In this document: piece by piece, positions 43,585 through 52,129 of the stretch
Layout: every line of letters begins with the position of its first letter
Numbering within the stretch: the stretch's first letter is position 1
Source: an uncultured Dehalococcoidia bacterium
Lineage (GTDB): Bacteria; Chloroflexota; Dehalococcoidia; Lucifugimonadales; UBA3495
Assembly (NCBI GenBank): GCA_958296445.1
Contig: OY282565.1
Location: 2,839,570-2,903,569 of the forward strand
Reading direction: 5' to 3'
Length of the DNA: 64,000 bases
The notes under the pieces: generated by a model
Databases searched by the model: none
What the model was told of the DNA's origin: nothing
What the model saw: the letters and a program-made list of their open reading frames with translations, nothing else
Program-made: the position numbers and the translations under genes

Positions 43585-44415
43585 GCCAATTCCTTAGCGG
43601 TTTGGGGGGTATCGGGTTATAAAATGATTGGATTCTTGTGTTATTCGGCTAATTTCGTAATGGTTGGGGGTGGGGGGGCGGGGGATGGGGCGGAGGCGGG
43701 TATAAAACCCGCCCCTACGGGTGTTGGGCGGGCGTTTCTGCTGGGTGGGCGTTTTTCCTGCTTTCCCGTCGTTCTTGCGAAGGTGGGGATGTGGGGGCGT
43801 TCACTGGTGGGCGGGCGGGCTGGGTGGGGGTGGCGCTGGATTCCCGCTTTCGCGGGAATGACGGGGTGGGTGGCAGGGGGATGGTGGGGGTGATGGACGG
43901 CGGGGATGGCAGATGGTGGCCCCCGCCCGCCGGTGGGGGTACTCTGGCCGGGTGGGGGCGCTCTGCTATGCTGGACGCTTGGCACCGGGCCGCGTCGGGT
44001 GTCGTGGGGGGGGGCGTAGGGATTCTTCGCTTTGCTCAGAATGACAGAGGGCGGCTCAGGGTGGCGGGCGGCGGCCCGGAGTGGCGGGCGGCGGCTTAGG
44101 GTGACAGGCTGTTGCTTAGGGGGGCGGGCGGGGGGCGGGGATTCTTCGCTTTGCTCAGAATGACAGAGGGCGGCTCAGGGTGGCGGGCGGCGGCTTAGGG
44201 TGACAGGGCTGTTGCTCAGGGTGGCGGGCTGTCGCTTAGGGTGGCGGGCTGTCGCTTAGGGTGGCTGGCTGTTGCTTAGGGTGGCGGGCGGCGGGGATTC
44301 TTCGCTTTGCTCAGAATGACAGAGGGCGGCTCAGGGTGGCGGGCGGCGGCCCGGGGTGGCGGGCGGGGGGTTAGGGGGGCGGGCGGGGGGTTGGGTTTGG
44401 GGGTTTTGGTTTTGG
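43585..44415. repeat. Repeat-filled intergenic region
   Basis: No gene seen. A GCGGGTATAAAACCCGC hairpin (about 43698-43714) and a GATTCCCGCTTTCGCGGGAATGACGG palindrome (about 43839-43864), then a degenerate array from 44010 to 44390 that mixes GGATTCTTCGCTTTGCTCAGAATGACAGAGG elements (three copies, about 120-150 bp apart) with GGCTCAGGGTGGCGGGCGGCGG units. Confidence 0.75.
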
Positions 44416-45801
44416 TTAGGGGGTGGTTTTGGTTACGGCGCCGTTGGGGTTTATGTGTAGGCCGACTAGGGGGCCTACTTTTTCGTTGAATATGGTTATG
44501 ATTTGGTGGTCGGGGTTGCCTACGCGGTTTACCCAGGCGGGGATTACGTGTTCGATTACGGAGGAGTTTAGGCTTCGGCGGTTTACTTCGGCGTTGAATT
44601 CTTGGAGGGTTAGGCCCTTGTCTAGGTTGCGGGCCAGGCCCATTTCGTTTTGGATGGAGGCGATGCGTAGGGCTTCGAGTTCGGAGATGGCGCCTTCCTC
44701 GATGAAGATTTGCTGGAGGTTGGGGGGGAGTTTGGCCCAGACGTCGCCGTTGATGATGTTGTTGGTGGAGGGGAAGCTGACTAGGGGGCCGGCCATATAG
44801 GTGGTGACTTCGTACCAGCGCTGGCCGTGGGCGGCGTCGGCGCCGGCTACGGCGGCTTCTAGGATGCCGCGTTCCAGGGCGGTGTAGACTTCGGCGAAGG
44901 CCAGGAATTGGGCGTCGCCGCCGATGCCTTCGATCCAGTCGGAGAGGGCGGCGCTGTGGCTGCGGGTTTTGAGGCCCTGGAAGTCGTCTAGGGTGGCTAG
45001 GGGTTTTTTGCTGAAGAAGTAGAGGTCGTTGCCGGAGAACCAGTTGTGGTTTAGGACGAAGCCGCCGGTGGCGTCGGCTACCAGTTTTTCGAGGTCGGGG
45101 GTGATGGCGACGGTGGCGCGGAATTCGGTTTCGCGGTCGGGGTAGATGCCCCAGAGGTTTTGGATTTCGATGGGGGGCATTTCGCCGCCTACGTAGCCGC
45201 CGTAGATGTTCGCCATTGCTAGGGTGCCGTCGGAGACTAGGGTTAGGGTGTCGGGGCCGGCTAGGCCGAGTTCGGGGTAGGAGCTGACGTTTATCTTGAA
45301 TTTTCCGTTGGTGCGTTTTTCTAGGTTGGGGGCGAGGTAGGTTTCTATGAGGACGCAGGGTAGGAGGGCGCGGTTGATGCAGGCGTGCTGGATGGTGACG
45401 GGGTCGCCGTCGTAGGTCATTGGGGTGGGGTTGGTGATTTTGGCTTTTTCCAGCAGGCCGCGGTAGAAGTCGGATTCGTAAATCCAGAGGTGGCGTTCTA
45501 GGGCGTCTAGGGGGACGTTGCCGTCGAAGTCGCCTTGTTCCTCGCTGGGGGCGGGGCCGACGAGCTGGTTGATGTTGCCGACGTAGATGGCGCCGGGGGC
45601 GTTGGCGTGGTCGGCGGCGTATTGTTCGAGGGTTCGGGCCGGGGCGGCGGGCGGCGGGGTGGGGGTGGCCGTGGGTGCCGCGGCTACGGTGGCGGGGGCG
45701 GCGGTGGGTTGGGGGGCGTCGGCGGGGCCGCAGGCGGCTAGGGCCAATGCGATGGGGAGAATCAGGGTGATTGCTAGGGTTGGCAGCAGGAATTTTCGCA
45801 T
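44416..45801 (-). CDS. TRAP-type DctP substrate-binding lipoprotein 5
   Basis: A 461-residue DctP protein, the most divergent of the five. Start ATG 45801 gives signal MRKFLLPTLAITLILPIALALAACG (lipobox LAAC). The core has RTNGKFKINVSSYPELGLAGPDTL, LKTRSHSAALSDWIEGIGG (binding Arg) and FAEVYTALERGILEAAV. The linker is Ala/Pro/Thr rich like the others. Its promoter differs from the shared type of copies 1-4 (consensus TTGACA/TAAAAT), so it may be expressed under other conditions. It lacks any adjacent permease. Confidence 0.92.
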   Translation of the reverse strand: MRKFLLPTLAITLILPIALALAACGPADAPQPTAAPATVAAAPTATPTPPPAAPARTLEQYAADHANAPGAIYVGNINQLVGPAPSEEQGDFDGNVPLDALERHLWIYESDFYRGLLEKAKITNPTPMTYDGDPVTIQHACINRALLPCVLIETYLAPNLEKRTNGKFKINVSSYPELGLAGPDTLTLVSDGTLAMANIYGGYVGGEMPPIEIQNLWGIYPDRETEFRATVAITPDLEKLVADATGGFVLNHNWFSGNDLYFFSKKPLATLDDFQGLKTRSHSAALSDWIEGIGGDAQFLAFAEVYTALERGILEAAVAGADAAHGQRWYEVTTYMAGPLVSFPSTNNIINGDVWAKLPPNLQQIFIEEGAISELEALRIASIQNEMGLARNLDKGLTLQEFNAEVNRRSLNSSVIEHVIPAWVNRVGNPDHQIITIFNEKVGPLVGLHINPNGAVTKTTP

Positions 45802-45847
45802 TGGGGGCCTCTTTGTTACGAAATTCGGCTGATATATTGGAAAATAG

Positions 45848-45876
45848 ATTTTATTAGTTGAAATTGGGTATGTCAA
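45848..45876 (-). promoter_or_regulatory. Promoter of dctP 5 (consensus sigma-70 type)
   Basis: On the - strand: -35 TTGACA (45876-45871), 17-base spacer, -10 TAAAAT (45853-45848), 47 bases before the ATG. Five of six -10 bases and all -35 bases match consensus. Confidence 0.8.
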
Positions 45877-45960
45877 GGGCGTTAATGGCGTTTATGTTTG
45901 GGGGATGATATACGCAATTCGTGATTTTCTTGCGGGGCGGGGCGGTGGTAGAATGGGGGT

Positions 45961-46479
45961 ATGTTGAAGCAGGGCGAAAAACCGAATTATTGGGATAATC
46001 ATGAGGGGTTCCGGCGGCTGCTGATAATGGGCGGGGTGTGCCTGGTTTTCGGGGTGTTTTTCGGGGATGTGGTGGGGCCGCCGGAGCTGCGGTCGGTGCT
46101 GGAGGGGTGGTTCCCGATAATGATGTGGGTTATGGGGGCGATAATTCTGGTGTTCTGCTTTGTGCTTCATCCGCGGCAGTATTCGATATATGAGGAGTGT
46201 CTGGCGGTGGAGTGGTGGTATCCGCGGCGGAAGGTGATTCCTTTTGACGATGTTACGGAGCTGAAGGCGTGGACCAGTGTGGGGCGTCGGCATATTATCG
46301 TGCTGAGTCGGGGGCGGAATCATTCTTTCGGGTTTGAGGCGATTGCGCCGCGCAAGATTGAGGTGTTTGCGGAGCGGCTGGAGGAGGCGGTGAACCGGCG
46401 GCGGTTTCAGGCGGGGCGGGAGCCGATTCAGTTGCAGGCGGAACGGACGCGGAAGAAGAAGCGGAAGGATGGGGGTTAG
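45961..46479 (+). CDS. Two-helix membrane protein with PH-like domain
   Basis: A 172-residue protein with two membrane helices (about residues 19-37 and 51-70) followed by a cytoplasmic domain of about 75 residues that looks like a bacterial PH-like fold: YSIYEECLAVEWWYPRRKVIPFDDVTELKAWTS. The pattern of strand, basic turn and final amphipathic helix (APRKIEVFAERLEEAVNRRR) is typical of bPH domains, but the exact family is uncertain. It ends in a Lys/Arg-rich tail. No gene partner is evident; the start lacks a strong ribosome site. Confidence 0.68.
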   Translation: MLKQGEKPNYWDNHEGFRRLLIMGGVCLVFGVFFGDVVGPPELRSVLEGWFPIMMWVMGAIILVFCFVLHPRQYSIYEECLAVEWWYPRRKVIPFDDVTELKAWTSVGRRHIIVLSRGRNHSFGFEAIAPRKIEVFAERLEEAVNRRRFQAGREPIQLQAERTRKKKRKDGG

Positions 46480-47086
46480 GGGGCGGGTTCGGGGTTGGCG
46501 GGTTCGTGGGGTTCGGGGTTTTCTTGGCCGGGGTTTTCCATACCGGGGTTGTCTGAATCAGGATTTGCCGGATTCGAGGATTTTCAGGATTTTCATTCCT
46601 GGATTTTCTTGTCTGGTGAATCCTGTAGTTGCGAAATTCCCCTTTGCCGTCCTGGGGGATGGGGAAGGGTTTGGCGGCCCAAGGTGAGATTCTTCGCTGC
46701 GCTCAGAATGACAGGAGGGCGGCTCAGAGTGGCAGGTGGCAGCTTGGGGTGGCAGGCGGCGGAAGTAGTTTCGCAATTTTCCCTATCGCAGAAAAGGGCG
46801 CACGGCTGTGCGCCCCTACGGGTGGCAGGCGGCGGAAGTAGTTTCGCAATTTTCCCGCAGAAAAGGGCGCACGGCTGTGCGCCCCTACGGGTGGCAGACG
46901 GCGGAAGTAATTTCGCAATTTTCCTATCGGAGAAAAGGGCGCACGGCTGTGCGCCCTTACGGGTGACAGACGGCGGAAGTAGTTTCGCAATTTTCCCTAT
47001 CGCAGAAAAGGGCGCACGGCTGTGCGCCCCTACGGGTGGCAGGCGGCGGAAGTAGTTTCGCAATTTTCTCGAGGTATCGGGGTTGG
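46480..47086. repeat. Tandem array of 69-73-bp units containing GGGCGCACGGCTGTGCGCCC
   Basis: No gene seen. After one TCTGAATCAGGATTT repeat (46550) and one CTTCGCTGCGCTCAGAATGACAGG element (46688), four units start AAAAGGGCGCACGG at 46792, 46861, 46933 and 47006. Each pairs a perfect 20-bp palindrome GGGCGCACGGCTGTGCGCCC with GGCGGAAGTAGTTTCGCAATTTTCC. The same unit recurs at 53.2 and 62.1-62.3 kb. Confidence 0.85.
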
Positions 47087-47674
47087 TTAGCGGGCGGCTA
47101 GGGGTGGGGGGCCGGATAGGGGTTGGGGGGCGGTGGTGGCGGCTTTGTGTAGGGCGGTTAGGGAGCGGGTTAGGGACTGGAGGTCGGCTATGGCTTGGGG
47201 GTCGGTTAGCTGGCCGTCTTGGAAGTGGCGGGACTGGAGGTAGACTGTTCCGGGGATGGTGTGGGCGCCGAACCACATCAGTACGGGGCGGAGTTGGGCG
47301 TCTATGGTTAGGTAGTGGTGGTCGGTGGCGCCCATAGCGATTAGGCCGCAGGGTTTGCCGCGGAGGGCGTCTACGGGGAGGTGGTCGAGGAGGTTTTTTA
47401 GGGCGGCGGTGAAGGATGCGCGGAAAACGGGGGTGGCGATTAGGTACATATCGGCGGCGGTGACGCGGTCTACTACTGTTTGGGTGTCGTCGTTGTAGGC
47501 GGATGGGGGGCGTCCGTCGGCGAAGGATAGGTGGTAGTCGCCTAGGTGTAGGATGGCGGTTGTTGGGGCGTCCGTTGCCGGGGCGTCCGGGGTGGTTAGG
47601 GCGGTTTGGATGGCTTGGTGTAGGCGGCCGGGTGGGGTTACGGTTCCGTGGATGGCTAGTAGGGTTGCGGGCAT
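47087..47674 (-). CDS. NAD(P)H-dependent FMN reductase (SsuE-like)
   Basis: A 195-residue flavodoxin-like reductase. It has the family FMN region ATPVFRASFTAALKNLLDHLP (about 80-100) and KPCGLIAMGATDHH (about 106-119), and begins with the strand ATLLAIHGTVTPPGR in the position of the phosphate loop. It would reduce FMN and supply FMNH2 to the luciferase-like monooxygenases at 18371, 26806, 49356 and 50936. It is the last gene of a same-strand group but is now separated from its upstream neighbour by four extra 78-bp units. The ATG at 47674 lies inside the repeat and has no obvious ribosome site, so coupling to the upstream stop (5 bases away) is likely. Confidence 0.85.
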   Translation of the reverse strand: MPATLLAIHGTVTPPGRLHQAIQTALTTPDAPATDAPTTAILHLGDYHLSFADGRPPSAYNDDTQTVVDRVTAADMYLIATPVFRASFTAALKNLLDHLPVDALRGKPCGLIAMGATDHHYLTIDAQLRPVLMWFGAHTIPGTVYLQSRHFQDGQLTDPQAIADLQSLTRSLTALHKAATTAPQPLSGPPPLAAR

Positions 47675-47995
47675 AGCGTTACAACTCGATTATGGCGTTG
47701 GGGTCGTTCCAGGTTTTCTTGAACCGGATGGTTATAGCAGGGTTGCGGGCATAGCGTTACAACTCGATTATGGCGTTGGGGTCGTTCCAGGTTTTCTTGA
47801 ACCGGATGGTTATAGCAGGGTTGCGGGCATAGCGTTACAACTCGATTATGGCGTTGGGGTCGTTCCAGGTTTTCTTGAACCGGATGGCTATAGTAGGGTT
47901 GCAGGCATTGCGTTACAACTCGATTATTGCGTTGGGGGCGTTCCAGGTTTTCTTGAACCGGATGGTTATAGTAGGGTTGCGGGCATTGTGTCACA
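47675..47995. repeat. 78-bp tandem repeat spanning a gene junction
   Basis: GCGTTACAACTCGATTATGGCG recurs at 47676, 47754, 47832 and 47910, and in altered form at 47988, an exact 78-bp period. Read on the - strand, each unit has the last about 14 codons of the gene at 47991, its stop, 4-5 bases, then the ATG and first six codons of the FMN reductase (MPATLL), then a stop. Units are 26 codons long, so frame is preserved along the array. Confidence 0.93.
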
Positions 47996-48374
47996 ACTCG
48001 ATTATGGCGTTGGGGTCGTTCCAGGTTTTCTTGAAATGGTCGAAGTCGTGCAGCGGGTTGTGTTTGATGATGCCTAGGATGCCGCAGATGGCGCCGTCTA
48101 ACTGCTGGGCGTTTTTGGTGTCAACCGCGGTGTGCAGCAGGCGGTAAAATTCTGCTAGGGCCTCGCGTCTTTCGGCAAAGCTATGCTCAAAATAGGCGAG
48201 TATGGTTTCCTGCTGGGCCTGTAGCGCGGCTTGGAACATTTGGGAGTTGGCGCGTATCCATTCGCGGTTAGTTTTTTCCGCTTCGCGGGTTTCTAGGTAT
48301 TTGATACCGGCGATGATGATTTCTTGGGGGTCAAGCCCCAGCAGATTGGCGGCGGCTTTGTAGTACGTTGTCAT
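47991..48374 (-). CDS. Helical partner protein of the membrane protein at 48371
   Basis: Not recognised. A 127-residue, almost entirely helical soluble protein (AANLLGLDPQEIIIAGIKYLETREAEKTNREW..., ILAYFEHSFAERREALAEFYRLLHTAV, then QQLDGAICGILGIIKHNPLHDF). Its ATG overlaps the stop of the gene at 48371 by four bases (ATGA), so the two are made together and probably interact. A charged helical partner of a hydrophobic membrane protein could be an immunity, chaperone or regulator. That is a guess from layout only. Confidence 0.7.
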   Translation of the reverse strand: MTTYYKAAANLLGLDPQEIIIAGIKYLETREAEKTNREWIRANSQMFQAALQAQQETILAYFEHSFAERREALAEFYRLLHTAVDTKNAQQLDGAICGILGIIKHNPLHDFDHFKKTWNDPNAIIEL

Positions 48375-49282
48375 TGCTGCAATATCTCCTGTTGGGCTTC
48401 GGTAAGAATTGGCTGGTTCAGCAGTTGGGATAGGGCGTCCGCCAGTTTGTAGACTTGATAGGCGTCCTCAACGTTGGTGGCGTTGGATTGGGCAAGCAAG
48501 CGGCACAGGGCGGATTGGGAATTGGCGATGGAGCTTTCGAGTTCGGTCATTCGCAACTGTCCGGCTTGCATTACGGCGGCCCTTTCCCGCAATTTTGATT
48601 CGTATTGGGCAAATTCGTCAAGTTTGGCTTTTACTCTCTGCTTGGTTCGTTCCGCTTGCCATTGGCTGAAAGCGGCGGCGGCGATGCCGATGGGGGCCGC
48701 TACGATGGTTGCGCCGAGGGACAAGGTGGTTATCCCGCCAGCCATTCCGGCCCCGCCGGCCGACAGGGCGCCGCCGCCCAGCCAGGCCAGCCGGGCGCTG
48801 TGGGCCGCCGCGCCGCTCAGGGTGGCGATGCGGGTTCCGGTAGAGGCTACTCCGAAAATACCGGCGGCGGTGTACATTCCGGCGGCAGTGGCCGCGCCGG
48901 CCCCAGCGGAGGCGCCTATGCCGCCGATTCCGATGCCCATAGATTTCAGGGCTTCATGGCGCAGTTCTTTCCAGTGGTCTAGCGTTTCGTCGGGGATAGC
49001 CCGCAGATTGTCAAAGTCGCGGTTTTTGACTTTGGCGTTTTTGAGAAACTCCGCCGCCATTTGCAAGGTTTCCAGTCCGTCAACCCGCAATCGTCCCAGC
49101 CGTTCTGCCTGCTGATTGAATTCGTCGGACAGGGTTTGGGTTTCCGATTCTACTTGCTGGCAGTTGGCTAGGGCCTTGTTGTGTTTCTTTTGCCATTTTT
49201 TGCTTTTCACCGTGCCGTGGATAGACGCGCCTAGACTTGCTGCGCCCGCCGCGATGCCCATGACGATGAAAGGAATTGGCAT
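48371..49282 (-). CDS. Gly/Ala-rich membrane protein flanked by coiled coils
   Basis: Not recognised. A 303-residue protein; ATG 49282 follows GAGG and replaces an upstream in-frame start that would add unrelated codons. Layout: N-terminal hydrophobic helix (about 4-24), a coiled-coil segment (about 27-95), a long Gly/Ala-rich hydrophobic core (about 108-212, with GIGIGGIGASAGAGAATAAG and GGITTLSLGATIVAAPIGIAAAAF) able to form two or more membrane hairpins, then a second coiled coil (about 215-275). This resembles helical pore-forming or apolipoprotein-L-like architectures. No homology is claimed. It forms a two-gene module with the next gene. Confidence 0.7.
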   Translation of the reverse strand: MPIPFIVMGIAAGAASLGASIHGTVKSKKWQKKHNKALANCQQVESETQTLSDEFNQQAERLGRLRVDGLETLQMAAEFLKNAKVKNRDFDNLRAIPDETLDHWKELRHEALKSMGIGIGGIGASAGAGAATAAGMYTAAGIFGVASTGTRIATLSGAAAHSARLAWLGGGALSAGGAGMAGGITTLSLGATIVAAPIGIAAAAFSQWQAERTKQRVKAKLDEFAQYESKLRERAAVMQAGQLRMTELESSIANSQSALCRLLAQSNATNVEDAYQVYKLADALSQLLNQPILTEAQQEILQQ

Positions 49283-49355
49283 TGTTTGCCTCTTAAACGC
49301 CGATTTTGTTGAGCCGCGCTTATAGTACCACAATGCCCCGGCCGCTACCCGGCCG

Positions 49356-50696
49356 CTACCCGGCCGCGCTGGCCTTGCGGGTGGGGGTGTGGCGGTTTGG
49401 GGGGGTGGGTAGGCCGAGGTTGGCGCGTAGGGTGTCGGATTCGTATTCGGTTCGGAATAGGTGGCGGCGCTTTAGGATGGGTAGGACTTGGTCTGTGAAG
49501 TCGTCGAAGGCTTGGGGCAGGACGGCGCCGCTTAGCATAAAGCCGTCGGCGGCGCCGGACTCGAACCAGGATTGCATGGTGTCGGCTATTTGGTCGGGGG
49601 TGCCGATAAATTCGTGGCGGGGGGTGGTTACTTGCTGGGCGATTTCGCGGAGGGTTAGCTCTTTTTCGCGGGCGGTGCGCTTGATGCTGTCGGTGGCGCT
49701 TTCCCAGCCGTTGCGCCCGAAGTCGCCGAGTTCGGGAAAGGGGGCGTCTAGGTCGTATTGGGTGAAGTCTAGGTCGTTGAAGTAGCGGCCTAGGTAGTCT
49801 AGGGCGGAGTTGATTTCTACTAGGGCGGCGATTTCTAGGTATTTGGCTTCGGCTTCTTGGGGGGTGCGGCCTACGATGGGGGAGCAGCCGGGCATAATGA
49901 GGACTTGGGCGGGGTCGCGGCCGGCGGCGGCGGCGCGGGTTTTGACGTCGGCGCTGAAGGCTTCGGCGTCGGCGCGGTTGGCTTGGCCGGTGAATACGGC
50001 GTCGGCGACGGAGGCGGCGAAGGCGCGTCCGGCGTCGGAGGAGCCGGCCTGGATGAGGACGGGGCGGCCCTGGCGGGAGCGGGCGATGTTGAGCGGGCCT
50101 TGCACTGAGTAGAATTCGCCTTTGTGGTTTAGGCGGTGCATTTTGGTGGGGTCTATGAATTGGCCGGTGGTTTGGTCGCGGATAAAGGCGTCGTCTTCCC
50201 AGGAGTCCCATAGCCCTTTGGCGACTTCGATGTATTCGGCGGCCATGCGGTAGCGGAGGTCGTGGGCGGGGTGTTCGGGCTTGCCGTAGTTTAGGGCGGA
50301 GCCTTCTAGGGGGGAGGTTACGACGTTCCAGCCGGCGCGTCCGTTGGAGATGTGGTCAATGGAGGCGAATTGGCGGGCGACGGTGTAGGGGTCGCTGTAG
50401 GTGGTGGAGAGGGTGGCGGCTAGGCCGATGCGGCTGGTGTCCATTGCCAGGGCGGCGAGGAGGGTTAGCGGCTCGAAGCGGTTTAGGAAGTTGGGGTGGG
50501 ATTTTTCGCTGATGTAGAGGCCGTCGCCGAAAAAGGCGAAGTCGAGCTTGGCGTCCTCGGCTTTGCGGGTTAGGGCGCGGTAGTAGTCTAGGTTGATGGC
50601 GGCGTCGGGTACGGCTTTGGGGTGGCGCCAGGAGGCCATGTTGGAGCCGGTGCCGGCTAGGAAGGTTCCTATGCGCATCATTCGGGGGGTTGTCAT
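49356..50696 (-). CDS. NtaA/SnaA/DszA-type flavin-dependent monooxygenase
   Basis: A 446-residue luciferase-like enzyme of the nitrilotriacetate/dibenzothiophene-sulfone monooxygenase group. Its length and the motifs [51 protein letters not shown] and NYGK...[14 protein letters not shown] are characteristic, as is [13 protein letters not shown] in the flavin phosphate site. It needs FMNH2 from a separate reductase; one is encoded at 47087 on the same strand, about 1.7 kb downstream. Substrate unknown; organosulfur compounds and aminopolycarboxylates are typical for relatives. Confidence 0.92.
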   Translation of the reverse strand: MTTPRMMRIGTFLAGTGSNMASWRHPKAVPDAAINLDYYRALTRKAEDAKLDFAFFGDGLYISEKSHPNFLNRFEPLTLLAALAMDTSRIGLAATLSTTYSDPYTVARQFASIDHISNGRAGWNVVTSPLEGSALNYGKPEHPAHDLRYRMAAEYIEVAKGLWDSWEDDAFIRDQTTGQFIDPTKMHRLNHKGEFYSVQGPLNIARSRQGRPVLIQAGSSDAGRAFAASVADAVFTGQANRADAEAFSADVKTRAAAAGRDPAQVLIMPGCSPIVGRTPQEAEAKYLEIAALVEINSALDYLGRYFNDLDFTQYDLDAPFPELGDFGRNGWESATDSIKRTAREKELTLREIAQQVTTPRHEFIGTPDQIADTMQSWFESGAADGFMLSGAVLPQAFDDFTDQVLPILKRRHLFRTEYESDTLRANLGLPTPPNRHTPTRKASAAG

Positions 50697-50935
50697 AGTT
50701 GCTTACCTGCCTGTTTTGAGAAAATTGCGGAATTTCCTTTTGTCGCACTGAGCTAAGGGGAGGGTCTCACCGTCCAAAGTGAGATTTTTCGCTTTGCTCA
50801 GAATGACAGATACTTGCTCAGAATGACAGACGGCGGCTCCGGGGGTTGTCTGAATCAGGATTTACCGGATTTTTGGATTTTCAGGATGATTTTATTGTCT
50901 TGGGAATCCTGATTCAGACAGGTTTTGACGTTGCT
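50697..50935. repeat. Dispersed repeats between two monooxygenase genes
   Basis: One hairpin of the CTTCGCTTTGCTCAGAATGACA family (about 50750-50830) and a TCTGAATCAGGATT...AATCCTGATTCAGACA inverted repeat (about 50849-50920) that may terminate transcription of the gene at 50936-51952 or block read-through into the next gene. Confidence 0.65.
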
Positions 50936-51952
50936 CTAGTTAATTAGGGCGCCTAGCAGTTGGTAGGAGTGTAGGCGTTGTTGGAAGTTGTTTATGGCGG
51001 TTACGGCTATTATTTCGTTGGCTTGGTATTGGTTTTGGGCGTGTTGTAGTTGGAGTTTTACTGATTGGGGGTTGCCGTGGATTACGCCGGCCTGGCGGGT
51101 GGTGATTTGGTAGGGTTGGCCGGACTGGCGGCCAAATTCCTCGCCGGCTTCGACGCTGCCTACGGTTAGGGTGCGGCCGCTGTCTAGGGTGATGCGGACT
51201 ACCTGGATTTTGGCGGCGTGATGGGCGGCTTCGTCGTTGGTGTCGGCTACTATTATGGGTAGGGCTAAGATTGTGTAGGGTTGGGGGTTGCCGTTTTTTT
51301 CGGGGTTGAAGTTTTGTTGGTATTGGCGGACGGCTTGGGCCATTTCGTTGAAGTCGTTGTTTAGGAATAGGGCGAATACGTAGGGCATTGCTAGTTGGGC
51401 GGCTAGGTCGCCGCTGGAGCGGGTGGTTCCTAGTAGGAACAGGGCGGGGGGCTGGGGGGGTTGGGGGCTGGCCTGGAGGCCGTAGAGGGGATGGTCGGGG
51501 GGCAGTTGGTCTTGGAGGAATTGTTGGAGTTCGGCGAGCTTTTCGGTTAGGGGGGTGGCGGGTTCGGCGGGGCTTTGCCGGAGGGCGGCGGTGGAGCGGG
51601 GGAGGCCGCCGGGGCCGCGCCCGATGCCTAGGTCTACGCGGCCGGGGGCTAGGGATGCTAGGACGTTGAAGTTTTCGGCTACTTTGTAGGGGCTGTAGTG
51701 CTGGAGCATTACGCCGCCGGAGCCGACGCGGATGCGGGAGGTGTGGGCGAGGAGGTGGGAGACTAGGACTTCGGGGGATGAGCCCATCACGCGGTCGGAG
51801 CCGTGATGTTCGGCTACCCAGAAGCGGTGATAGCCCCATTGCTCGGCCTTGCGGGCGAGCTGGATGGTGCGGCGCAGGGCGTCGGCGGGGGTTTCGGATT
51901 GGTGGATCGGGCTTTGGTCTAGGATGCTTAGTTTCAGGTTCAGGGCGGTCAC
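50936..51952 (-). CDS. LLM-class flavin-dependent oxidoreductase (MsnO8-like)
   Basis: A 338-residue luciferase-like protein. It starts with LKLSILDQSP, then AEQWGYHRFWVAEHHGSDRVMGSSPEVLVSHLLAHTSRIRVGSGGVMLQHYSPYKVAENFNVLASLAPGRVDLGIGRGPGG in separate runs, the pattern of the MsnO8 subgroup. GTG 51952 is chosen because the conserved N-terminus begins there; the open frame continues upstream to 53302 but only as antisense of the amidohydrolase. The ribosome site is weak (CCAGG). It probably oxidises a small organic compound with FMNH2 or F420; the cofactor is not decided by sequence. Confidence 0.88.
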   Translation of the reverse strand: MTALNLKLSILDQSPIHQSETPADALRRTIQLARKAEQWGYHRFWVAEHHGSDRVMGSSPEVLVSHLLAHTSRIRVGSGGVMLQHYSPYKVAENFNVLASLAPGRVDLGIGRGPGGLPRSTAALRQSPAEPATPLTEKLAELQQFLQDQLPPDHPLYGLQASPQPPQPPALFLLGTTRSSGDLAAQLAMPYVFALFLNNDFNEMAQAVRQYQQNFNPEKNGNPQPYTILALPIIVADTNDEAAHHAAKIQVVRITLDSGRTLTVGSVEAGEEFGRQSGQPYQITTRQAGVIHGNPQSVKLQLQHAQNQYQANEIIAVTAINNFQQRLHSYQLLGALIN

Positions 51953-52129
51953 CTGGCGGGGGGCGGATGGGGTTTGGGGGAATTTTATATCAGGGGGTAT
52001 CCGGGACGCAAAGGCGCAGGGGCGCAAAGGGTTGTCTGAATCAGGATTTTCGGGATTGGGGGGTGGGGGTGTGCTATGATTCGGGGGATTTTTGTTGGCC
52101 TTTGATTTTTTGGGGCTTTGGGAGGGTTT

